The notes under the pieces are model-generated. The model searched no databases. It saw only the letters and a program-made list of their open reading frames with translations, and was not told the DNA's origin. Shown one piece after another: positions 48,331 through 58,760 of a DNA stretch of 64,000 nucleotides. Within the stretch, counting starts at the first letter, position 1. The number at the start of each line of letters is the position of its first letter. Origin of the DNA: Rostratula benghalensis. Its lineage: Eukaryota > Chordata > Aves > Charadriiformes > Rostratulidae. A program made the position numbers and the translations under genes. The stretch lies in assembly GCA_013399305.1 (NCBI GenBank), contig VXAI01000135.1, positions 2,175,651 through 2,239,650 of the forward strand, written 5' to 3'.

Positions 48331-50054
48331 GGTGAGAGGGGACGAGCAGCTCCATTGTTAGAGGAGCCCTCGGGGAGAGCCTCGCCGGCCCCTCCTGGGG
48401 AAGGACGCGGGTAACAGGGCATGATTTATCTGTTTAATTTACGTTGGACTGCTTGATTTTGCACAATTAACTTCCTCCCCGAAGAAAGATGTCAGATGAA
48501 ATTTTCGGCTGGAAGGTGGAAGGGGAGAGCGAGAGATTAAGTGTTCAGGGCAGCGCCGGGCTGCGGGCTTTGATCCCTCGCCGGGTGTCTCGCCCACCGG
48601 GCAGGACTGGGGAGAGTTTCTGCCTTATCCAGAAACTGCCAGCCAGACTGTTTCCCTTGGATCCGGCCCTATCTTCTGTCCTTGGCTTTTCACATGCAAA
48701 AGAAGCACTTTATTAAAAGAAACAGGATACTTCCCAGAGCCTGACAGCTCGCAGTTCTGAACTATCACCCCCAACAAGGGACCTTAAAACTGACCCCACG
48801 ACGTTAATTTAACCATTACAATTCCATTAGGATAATTTGTCATGAAACATCTTTTACTAATTACCTGCATTTGTAAGTTAGTCCACATGTCAGGAGATAA
48901 GAAGTGGAGCAGAGCCCCAGGTCACCGCCCCGGGCTGCCATCGCACCAGAGGGGCCCCAGATGAAAGGGAATGGGGGGTGGAGGGGAGGGATCTCCCACC
49001 TCAGCTCCTCCCTCCCTCAGCACACGGAGCCCTGGCTGGGATGTCAAAACTGGACCATTGCTTCCCAGGTGGTGTTCTGGAAAAGATGGGGCATGCCCTC
49101 ATTAGCAGAACAAGCTCTCCCCAGGCTGAGCGTGATGTGTTTCCCCATCAGCTTTTGTCTCGAAGGTTGGTAATTGAATAAACACAGGTCCCCACTGAAA
49201 CCCTTTGCTAAACGTGGCAGGCACCAGTGCCAAACCTCTGTGGTGGAATTCAGAGCTGTCCCTTCCCAAAGAGACCTGGTTCTGTCCTGAACACTGCTTG
49301 AAACAGCTCACTTGGGCACTGCTGGTGGCTTCTTCAAATGACAAACGTGGAAACGGAGGGAAAGACCAAGCTGGAGCCTGATTGAAGGTTGCTCAAGCCT
49401 TTTGCTGAGCAGTGTGTGTGGACTCAGCTCCCTGCTACTTGCTGGAAATCTGTGAGTTTACAGTGGGAGCTGTAATGCACTGCGTGCCACAAACACCTCC
49501 CTCTGCAAACCTCCCCTCGTTCCTCTTGTCCCCGTGCCCGTGCCATTCCCCGGGGCTCTCTAGGAGAGGGGTATGGTGTGTGATTAACGCTGGGTGAAGC
49601 ATTCCGAGTATTTCCTCATCCTTGTTTCCGTTTCCTCTTCGCTGAACGAGGGGGTGCAGAGGGAGGTGCTGAGAGCGACTCCCCCCATGGACACGCAGTG
49701 TCATTGTCACACCTCTGGCTGCGGGTGTGAGGGGTGATTGAGTCCCTGCCACCCCCAGCCCTCCCTCTGTCCCTCCGCTGGTGCTTCCAGACAGCAGACA
49801 CAGAGGCATTCTTCACCCCCATCGCTCCTTTGATCAACACAAAGGGCCACCGGGGACACGGCTGTAGTGGCGGGGCCAGCCCTGCCTCTGTGCCCCCCAG
49901 GGACAGGCTGTGCCCCAGCTGAGAATCACAGTGACACCAAATGACAGAGGTGCCAGCACAGGAGAGGGCTGGAGCAGGAGCTCTGTGACCGCAGCAGGGA
50001 GGGGAGGGCAGGGAAGGCTCTGGCCAAGCTGTCCTTTCTGGGCTTCCTTCAGAC
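48331..50054. other. Non-coding stretch with an AT-rich patch
   Basis: No gene recognised. AT-rich patches at 48420-48480 and about 48790-48890 (with TTAATTTAACCATTA and ACTAATTACC homeobox-type cores) stand out from GC-rich neighbours. Confidence 0.5.
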
Positions 50055-50350
50055 AATCATGGAATCGCCCGGGTTGGAAGTCACCATTAAGACCATTTTG
50101 CCCAACCATCACCCCAGCTCTGATAAAACCATCCCTACCCCATGTCTCCAAGCTCTGTGTAACCCAGCTTCTGAATCCCTCCAGGGATGGGGCCTCAACC
50201 CCTGCCCTGGGCAGCCCAGTCCAAGGCTGCATAACCCTTTCCGTGTAGGAATTGTTCCTGATCTCCAACCTGAACCTCCCCTGGGGCAACTTGAGGGCAT
50301 TTCCTCTTGTTCCATGGCCTGTTCCTTGGGAGAAGAGCCCGACCCCCCCC
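50055..50350 (-). mobile_element. CR1 LINE 3' fragment
   Basis: The plus strand starts with CAATCATGGAATCGCCCGGG, the reverse complement of a CR1 3' tail, then TTTTGCCCAACCATCACCCC, CCTGCCCTGGGCAGCCC and ACCTGAACCTCCCCTGGGG. Inserted on the minus strand, 5'-truncated, and moderately decayed. The minus-strand frame through it is an ORF2 C-terminal fossil. Confidence 0.88.
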
Positions 50351-53300
50351 CTCTGCAGTGGGCACAGGGTGCCTGCCAGTCTGTAATGAGAAATCACAGC
50401 CGATCCATCCCTTCCATCTCTGCCTTTTGTCCCCGGCTGATAAGGGAGGCCCCGGCAGCTCCACGTTCCTGGTGTGTGCAGCAGATTAAAGGTGAAGAGT
50501 TGCACAGGGAAAAAAAGCAGGAGCAAAGCAGCTGTTTAATGAGATAGAGGGGCTTTCCTCTTGAAAACTGCTTATCCGTATCCTCTCTGTGGAGATTGCA
50601 CAGAGTATTTTCTTCATGCAGCATATTGGTGCTGTTTTCCCTGTTCAATGTATTTTAGCCTTTTGCAGGATCATCTTTTCACCTTGGTAGCATTAAATCC
50701 TTCTTTACAAAGTTGTAAGTGACCCACAGCATATTTTTTTTTTCAAGCTGCAGAGTTCTGCCCTGCACATCTTTCCTCTTATGGTCAGAACTAAGTTGAA
50801 GTGTGCTCAGGAGTCAAAGCTTGGATGGTCTCAGTCTGAGCCTGAGTTGGAGCCCGTGTGATGCCTGGTTTGGAAGCTCCTTTCCACCCGAGCCTGTCTG
50901 GAGCTGGAAGAGAAGAAAATCTCTGAAGTTACGAATCCCTGTGGTGTTGACCTGACTCTCGGGGGCAGGATGTGCTGTGCTGGCCCTTAGGACCACACCT
51001 TGGAAGGATGAGCCCCTTGGCAGCTGTGTTATCCTACTCACACCACTGGCTTTGTTTCTGCAGCAGTTACTGTCGGTTTTGTAAACTTTTCCCTGTGCCT
51101 TGCTCTGTTTTTCAGGGAGGTCCTTCATCTCCTGGTGTCCCCAAGTGTCTGGGGTGGCACAGCTTCACCACTGCACCCCGTGGCTCTGTCGGTGGACTCG
51201 ATTGCTGGCTTTCACCTCCAGAAAGAGACCTAAGAATCCATCACTACAAATTCTGCATCAGCTCACGGGGTCCAGAGCAGCCAGGGAGGATCACTGGGAA
51301 AGGGCTGAGGTATGTGTGCTGCTACCACACGTTCCGTGGTCTGGGGTGGTCTCTGGAGAGGTGCTGGGGGAGAAGAAGAGCTGCTGCTCTTTCGCTTGAG
51401 AAAGGCTGCATCCATCAGGGAGAGGTGCTGTCCTGACTCTGGCTTGGAGTGACAAACAGCACGTGCTGCTCAGAGACCTGGCTGTGGCCACGTTCTCCTC
51501 AGCTCTCTCTGACTTGCTCCTGGAGGTCCTGCTTCCCCGGCCGATGTGAACGAGGTGCTCTGTGTCACCTCCACGGGATCCATTGACTGGAAGTTAGGTT
51601 AGAAACAGGAACCTTGCAGGGTTGGGAAAAGAGTGATGGGGGATTTTTCTGATGCCAGAAGTTGCTGATCTCACTTCCATACGCAGTGATAACATTTCTA
51701 TATGTGTAAATGATAACGGGGGGGGGTGTGTGGAGAAATGGTGGGATCCTGGGTTGAGGCAGGAGGGGTTTGCTGTGAGGTGGGGGCTTTTGGAATGGCA
51801 GAAGCTTGGGCTCACAGCCTGCATGAGATGGAAGCCCTGCCTTGAAGAGCGTTGTCAGTCCAGAGCAGAAAGAGTGGGGCAGAAGAGGGAGAATCTGCCT
51901 CACAAGGAACTGAAGGAATTTATTTTGGGACAAGAGGGACTGAAGGAACTAACTTTAGGTGGCTGTCCTCCCCGCCCCATGCACAGTCATTTCTGCTGAG
52001 GGAAACGTGTCGCTCTGCTTTCTGCCCCACCTCCATCTCCTTGTCTCTTTACTTGCCCACAGCATCACGTACCCCACGGCATCACATAATTAAAATAGAT
52101 GATTATGCAGATGCAAGTGGATCCCTAAGGAAACCTGGCACATGGACATAACACCACAGGCAAGTTTTAACTAATTATGCCGCTATAAAGAAGTTTCTTC
52201 ATCTTAGAATTAAAACTGTTTTAACTGGGTTTCTTCTTCCTTTTAATGCTAACAGCTTAACATTTTGCTGCCCAGGTAAAACCTGGCACGGAAGAGCAGG
52301 AGCTTGGGCTTAAGAAAGCCTTACCTTATGGAAGTGCAGGCTGGAGCTTTCTGGGCTTAGAAACCCCTGAAAAGATTCTTCCCTCCCGTTTGCAGCACTG
52401 CCCCTGCACGCACACACAGAACACAAACCCGGGGTGCATTTGGCTCCCACGTCTGTGACTCCTTTCCATAAGCTGTGATTTTCTTCCCTTCCACAGCACA
52501 GATTTCCCCCCTCTCCCCTGCCTCCAGGGAAGTCTTTGCCCTGCAAGTGCCCTGGGTGATTAAATGATGTGGAAACCCCCTGTTTCACCCCGTGTCTGCG
52601 CTGCTGCCTCTCTCTCCCCATCTCTGCCCCTCTGTGGCCCCTGCCAATGTGCAGCGTGGCCTGAACGGGGTGCTTTTCCCTGTGGTTCCAGTGAGAGGTG
52701 GTTGTGTGTCACAGCACAAGGACCCTTCTCACCAGCACTGTTTCTTGTGATGCAGTGGAGAAAAGGCACCACGTTTCCCTCTGCATCATCAGCCTGATTT
52801 TATTATTATTTCCAGCAAGTGATGCCAATACTGTTCATGTTCCGTGTCCCAAGGCCTGATGGATACAGCCAATGCCCTCGTTAACCCCTTGCCATTTTCA
52901 GTAGCCCCTTTATGATGGCATTGCCTAATTAGCCTGCCTAATCCAGCCTCTTCTGGCTTCTTTCCCAAACGTGCTGAGTTCTAAGGGGAACGCTCAGCAA
53001 GGATATTATCCCTTGATAGCAGCAGACCCAGAATTTCTTCTTATCTGCAGGGCTCCTCATTCCCCTCCGTTGCTATCAGCAGCGAGGGCCGGGTACTACT
53101 TTCAGAGTACAATCATCATTTTAAAGGGAAATAAGGGAGGAAACAAGGAATCAATTCCAAAGCTGTCTACCTTTTCTGTCTGCAGGTACAAACCAAGTGG
53201 AGCTGCCCTGAAGCTCGTGCTGCTGATTGAGAGATGGCACCTCATGCAAAGAGAAAGACGTGGTCTTCCCCAGCAGTGCTCTTGTGGTGAAGCAGGAGGT

Positions 53301-54690
53301 ACCGCGCGTGCGGAGGGTAGGGGTCAGGGGGTGCCTGATGCACAGCCAGTACAGACAGCAGCACCCAGAGCTCTGGCACACCGTAGCAGAACTTCCCTGC
53401 TTCATTATGTGCCAAAAAGCAACTGCTTTCTACTCATTAGACACTGATCAAGGTCACCCCTTCGTCGCTGGATGCTCTGCATGCGCTACCCTGTGGGCAG
53501 GAGGGCTTGCTCTGCTTCTCTCTGCTCAGAAAAAAAAATAACCCAAAAATAAATTAAAAAAAAAAAAAAAGGAAAAGAAGTCTTTTGGCCAACCATGTGT
53601 TGGAGCACAGGCCATGGACACAGCGCAGACAGCAATGCCTGGATGCCTTCTGCAGGTGTGCCCCGTGACCCGTCCTTCCACGGAGGAATTCCCTGGGAAA
53701 ACAGACGGCACAAACTGCAACTGCAGTTAATCCTGCCTTTTCTGTGCTACTGCTCCAGGCTCAGCACAGCCAGAGCTCCTGGTTGCAGGCTTATCAAAGG
53801 CAGCAGCACATCTCTCTAATCTCCTATTTCCCTGCTCTTTAAAGTGGTTCTGTGACCGGAGTGGTGCTGAGCAGGGAGGAGGTGCCAGCCGGGGAGGTGT
53901 CATTTCAAGCCTTGCTCTTGGTGCTGGTTAATGCCTCTTGTGGCTCCCTGTGTCCTGGGCTGACCCGCTGGCCATCTGGCACCCTCCACCTTTTCACAGG
54001 CCAGGCAGGGCTGCAGACAGCGTCCTCATTCACCTCCAGTCCAGAGAGTGGCCAGCAGCAGCACACCAGTGAGGTGCTGCTCTGCCTGGCCCCCACCCCC
54101 AGCCACCACTGAAGGGTGAAGCCCAGAGACCACCATGCTTTGGTGACCCCCCCGGGGCTGGCCCTTTGGGTCTCGGCCAGCTGTGGGCACTCACCTGTAT
54201 TTCTCCTGAACTCTTAGGCACACACAGCCTGAGTTTCTCCTCCAGCTGTAAAAAGCTACCTGCTCTGCCCCAGCACCCAAAGGGCTTCAGGCAAGCTGGA
54301 GCCAGCAGAATTGTGTGTGTCACATCACCCCCTTGTCCTAAGAGTCCTAGGGCTGGACTGAGTGTACCACTGAGCCACAGCCTGGGTTTGTAGCTTTATT
54401 ACACTCACAATTCACAGCTCCTGGGGGCGGGCTGAGACCCACCCTGCTGCCCTCACACCACCAGCAGCCAGCGGGGATTGGCATCAGTCACCTGGAAGTA
54501 AAATACTCTGTACTTGGAGCTGAGCAGGCTGAATTGGGATGTTTCCTCAGCGAGCTCTTGGGTGTGTCTTCCTGTGATCCTTTTTGGTAGCAGGGCTTAT
54601 TGTCTGCTCCCCACTTTCTCCTGCCTGTGTCTGCTCCGGTGGCAGTGAGACAAGGCCTTTCCTTAGCTTGTGGAGGGGTCGTGATGCCCT
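50351..54690. other. Non-coding stretch
   Basis: I see no gene. There is a run of 10 G at 51718-51727, an A-rich tract at 53528-53570 and a T-run near 50736. Short AT-rich patches occur at about 52080-52260 (including AACTAATTATGCCGC) and 52800-52930. Confidence 0.5.
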
Positions 54691-55270
54691 GCTGTAAATC
54701 ACTGCTGTTCTGCCACGGCGTTCCCCGGGGGGGGGTTACATCCCAGATCCTCCCCCGGGGGCAGGGTGTGCGCTGTGAGCCCTGGGAACCCTCCCCGGCC
54801 ACGCTCCCGCTGCCACGGCCCTTGTGGAAGGAAGGGCCAGGCACGTGCAGAAGCACTTTTTCACGTGCAGAAGCACTTTTTCGCGTGCAGAAGCACTTTT
54901 TCGCGTGCAGAAGCACTTTTTCGCGTGCAGAAGCACTTTTTTCACGTGCAGAAGCACTTCCACAGCCAGCTCGGTGCTTCTGGGGGCAGCACCCGCGGTC
55001 TGCCCCGCGCTGCTGCCGTACGGAAGGGCCTGGTAACCTCAGTGCTTGCCTGGCTCTAAATATGAGCGAGTTGTTACGTGTTCAGAGCCAAGGGCGGGTG
55101 CAGTTCAGGTGCTTTGTGGCGGTCCCTGCCGTGTCCCAGAGAGGTTGGGAGGAGGAGTGGCAGCACCGCGTTAGCGTGGGAGTCAGCTGGGAGCGGAGGC
55201 GAGCGGCTGAAAGGGCAAGGGAACGGCGGGGGCGAGCGGAGCAGCGCCGGCCCCCTCTGCTGTGGAATTG
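54691..55270. promoter_or_regulatory. CpG-rich block (CpG-island-like) with no gene attached
   Basis: CpG is dense here compared with the rest of the right half. About 12 CpGs fall within roughly 95 bases at 55165-55260, around GCGGAGGCGAGCGGC and ACGGCGGGGGCGAGCGG. CpG islands in birds usually mark promoters, but no coding exon is visible on either side. It may be an alternative promoter, a non-coding transcript start or an orphan island. The 20-bp minisatellite sits inside it. Confidence 0.45.
54842..54959 (+). repeat. 20-bp minisatellite, six copies, each with an E-box or XRE-like core
   Basis: Units begin at 54842, 54862, 54882, 54902, 54922 and 54943 and share CRCGTGCAGAAGCACTTTTT. Copies 1, 2 and 6 have CACGTG, and copies 3-5 have CGCGTG. 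One extra T precedes the last copy. Because 20 is not divisible by 3, all frames stay open through it and yield a repetitive peptide, which is not a real protein. Confidence 0.95.
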
Positions 55271-55369
55271 TCATTCTGTGCCACTGCCCAGCAGAAATGG
55301 ACTCATCTTCAGCTCGAAAATGAGGAGAGCTTGACTGCTAAAGAACAGGTCATTTGGCTTCTGGCAGCA

Positions 55370-55570
55370 GCAGCGGATGCTGTAATATTAGCTGTAAGAA
55401 CTTGTGCATTCTTGGCCAGGAGATAAAAATGATTAAAGTGCACTGCTTGCTTCTCCGTCCTCCCAAGTAATTCATATGCGGGCCCGGAGCCGTCTCAGCA
55501 TTTGCATAATTCCTCAGGCCGTTCCTGTTCAGCCATGCATTTCAGCTTGTGCTTAAACTTGAGCAAGTGC
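55370..55570. promoter_or_regulatory. Candidate regulatory element with POU octamer
   Basis: Directly right of the CpG block. It contains the octamer ATTTGCAT at 55500-55507 followed by AATTCCTCAGG, plus GTAATATTAGC, GATAAAAATGATTAAAG and AAGTAATTCATATG. Base composition changes abruptly to AT-rich. No open frame of note. Role inferred. Confidence 0.3.
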
Positions 55571-57984
55571 TGCAGTTCTTTTCAGTTCCTGCTGAACAAG
55601 GTCTGGGCTGTGAGTTTATGACATTTCAGCTCCCGCTGAGATTGCTGTGCTGTGGCGAGGGGACGTTTGCTGTATTTGTTGTAGGTCGGGCTGAGGTTCG
55701 TTAACGACTCCGAAAGGCTAAGGGTGAAGGCCTTGGGGCCCTGGAGAGCATCATTTTCAAGAGACTCCTCTCTTGGAAATCCAAGAGCCAGAGAATGGGG
55801 GTCACATCTCTGAAGAGTTTCCCGGACTCTGCAAAGCTGGCAGGCGCCGATTCCTCCCTGCCTTCCCCTCGGCTCCTCCGCAAAAGGCAGGAGCAGAGCC
55901 AAGGGGAAGGTCTTGTTGGGCTCTTTGGGAGGTGGAGCTCTTCGGGCCAAATTCTGCTCCCAATTATGCTTTATTCTTCCAGAGCAATTTCTTAACTTTG
56001 GTAGGGCTGTGCCAGGTGGTAACCACTGTCAACGTGAATCCTAGTTTGGAAAACATCTCTGACAAACTGCAAGATTTCTATATGTATTTCCATCTGAACT
56101 TGGGGTGGGACAGGGATGGAGAAGAGCCTTGATATGCTGAAATCTTTTTTGTTTTGTGGGGATGAGAAGTTCAAAACAAATTGCCTGGCATTATCAAGCT
56201 ATTGTGTGTCAGCTGGGTTCAGCACCAGAACATGTCAGCCAATACAGCTCCACTGCTTCGTGAAGGCACATGTGGGAACTGGAAACTTTTTAATTGGGAT
56301 TGACCCCAATCTAAAATGAAAAGTTTGGGCATGGCTTTTTAAAGAAAAGACAATAAAATAAATGAGGTTTTTTTTTTTCCTTTGGAAAAAATTAATTTCC
56401 AACATTTGGTAGGAAACCCTCTGCAGAGTAGATTTATGGCCTGAAGTCTTGTTCACAGGGAAGCTGGTGGGAATTTTGCTCTCGACTTTCATGTAGCCAG
56501 AGTTTCCCTGAGGTTTCCTTTGCAGCAGAAGGGATTGTGAGGAGACACGAGCGTGACTTCAAAGCCCCTTGGCCCACTTAGAAATGAGAAGTGTTCTCGT
56601 GTATCCTGTCGAGGTGTTGGAGGTCTCTCCCCATTGAGAGTAACGTGGTTGTTGTCTCTACCCCAGGGAGCCAGGAGGAACCTCACCTGTAGCTGTGAAA
56701 ATGAGACCAGTGGCATTTATTCTAATGCACCAGGAGCAGAAGAAGGGGCAGATGTCTGGGTCAGAGCTTGACCCTGCAGAGCTGCCGTCAGGTCGCTGCC
56801 TGTAGATGGGTTTTGTGCCGTGAGGGGGAATGGGTGCAGGTTCCAGACGCGGGTGTTTGGTAGAATAAACTTCTGTGCATCAGCCCCTCCGTTTGCTGCT
56901 CCCAGCTGGGAGGTGCCTCACCTTCTGCAGATTTTACCAAACCCAGAGAGGCCTAGCTGGAAGCTGGTTTTCCATCCCAAATCGGGGTCCCGCTACTAAC
57001 ACCCTCATTCCATTGCCAGGGGACCGCAGTTCTTCGTTACCCCCTCTTTACCTGGGAGCAACAGGAGAGGGGGAAGAGAAAGGTCTGGAAGAATCAAAGG
57101 AGGGGGAAAATAAATCTTGCTAAGGGAAAAAGGAATATTCAGTGAGCAATTTTCACGAGATACATTTGGAAATTTGCTAAAATATGTTTGCAATGTTTTT
57201 TATAAACAACATTAAATGAAAGTACACTTAGTTCTGGACTTTAACCTACTCATTTGTCCTTGGATTTAAGGCTGGCTTGGAGCAAATTTTCCAGCTCTGC
57301 ACTTCAGGCCCATCTCTGCCTGCTCTGCTGCCCTGGGGATGGGAAAGAGCAGGACCTGCCCGGGAAGAAGCGGGTCCTACGGAGGGGCCCGGGAGCTGAG
57401 TTTCAAAAGCTCCACGTTCCCGAAGAAGGGGCAGATTTTTCCCAAGGGCTGAACAACAAGCGCTCCTGCTGTGACAGATGGCTGAGTATTTCAAAAGATC
57501 TTGCCATTAAAGCTGGCTGGAAATTGTCTATTCTCTGGGTTTTGACAGGAACTTGGGTTTTCTGTTAAAAATAATAATAGTGCAGAACGGGCAGATTTCC
57601 TTTCGGCATTCTATTTTTATGTGAGCTTTGATTGCTTTGGTCAGGGAAACTCCCATTCCCGTCACCGTGTGCTGGAGGGACGTGGAAGAGGTGATTCCAG
57701 AAGTCCCATCGCCTGCTCCGGCCCCTCGGTGGCCCCAGGCTTTGCTGAAGCTCCAGCCGAACCTGAGCGTGCCTGACGTCGGGTTTTCTGGGGTAAAAAG
57801 TCCCATTTAGGTGTTCCAGAGCGGGCTATGCCTTGGGATACCTGAGGTGGGATCCTCGGCAGGCAGGTGAGCACCTTCAGCCGGGGCTGTTCCCAGGCCT
57901 GGGAGTGCTCAGCCCCCCGAGAGCTGGGCACTCAGAGAGTGGGAACCTCGGAACCTGAGGCTGTTTCTCAAAGTGTGGGCTTGA

Positions 57985-58070
57985 GCTTTCTGTGGTTTAA
58001 CTTCCCCATCCAGAAACTGGAGGTAATTCTTCATCCTTAGCAAAGCACCTATAAACTCAGTGTTTATGCG
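57985..58070 (+). mobile_element. MIR-like SINE fragment
   Basis: The order CTTTCTGTGGTTTAACTTCC, CCATCCAGAAACTGG, TAATTC follows the MIR core and its GTAAAATGGGGATAAT part. It is strongly diverged; about 85 bases. Confidence 0.4.
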
Positions 58071-58203
58071 TGCAGCTTTGGAGAAGCAGAAAGAGAAAAG
58101 AAAAAAAACCCTTCTCTGCCATCTGAATGTCTCAGAGCTCTTTTAAACTGTTAATTAATTGAGCAGTCATAATGATGTGCCTGTGGGGACAAAGGGGGAG
58201 GAA

Positions 58204-58245
58204 TAATTTACAGGTGGGAGAAATGAGGCATGAATGACTCCCCGG
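58204..58245 (-). mobile_element. MIR-like SINE fragment, opposite orientation
   Basis: TTTACAGGTGGGAGAAATGA followed by GGCATGA resembles the MIR reverse complement TTTACAGATGAGGAAACTGAGGCA. It lies about 135 bases from the plus-oriented MIR-like fragment. Confidence 0.45.
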
Positions 58246-58737
58246 CCTTACCTGTGAGTCTGTCTTGGATCCAGACAGATCCCTGCTGTCCTCTCTCCTT
58301 CCCCATCTGTGAGGGCTGGCCGGGAACATCCGTTTCCTCCCTCCTTCCTCCTCTTCCCCCGCACTTCCCATGTCCCCAGGCTGCTGTTCCTGGGAATTAC
58401 GAGGAGTCCCTGCAGCCCATCTCCCCGAGGCAGCAGACTGGGAGCTGGGAGGTTTGATTCAACTCCCAGGTGCCACCCACCGAAGAGGACGTGGCCCCAG
58501 AGTCATCTCCAGTGCCAGGGAGGAAGGGGGTCAAGAAATGAAACTTCTGGCTGCTCTTCGGAGGACTGCCCGCCCTGCCTTCCTCCTCCTGCACGGCTGG
58601 ATTACAGGATGCCACCCTCTGCACTGCCCCAGCAGCTCAGGTTGTGTCTCTGTGCCCAGCAGAGGTGCTCAGGGATACCCAACCTGGCTCTGAAACTCCA
58701 TCTCCCCTCCCAGGAGTAACACTGTCACCCACCCGTC

Positions 58738-58760
58738 CCCATCCCATCCCATCCCATCCC
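58738..58760 (+). repeat. CCCAT microsatellite
   Basis: About four and a half perfect CCCAT units in direct succession. Confidence 0.9.

Noticed and set aside
49834..50526. 230-codon minus-strand frame
   Set aside because: It runs through a CR1 3' fragment in sense orientation; the recognisable residues are the ORF2 tail.
54736..54963. Repetitive peptide (KKCFCTRKSASAREK type) on the minus strand
   Set aside because: It is produced by the 20-bp minisatellite, which stays open in several frames. No start context, signal or conservation is visible.
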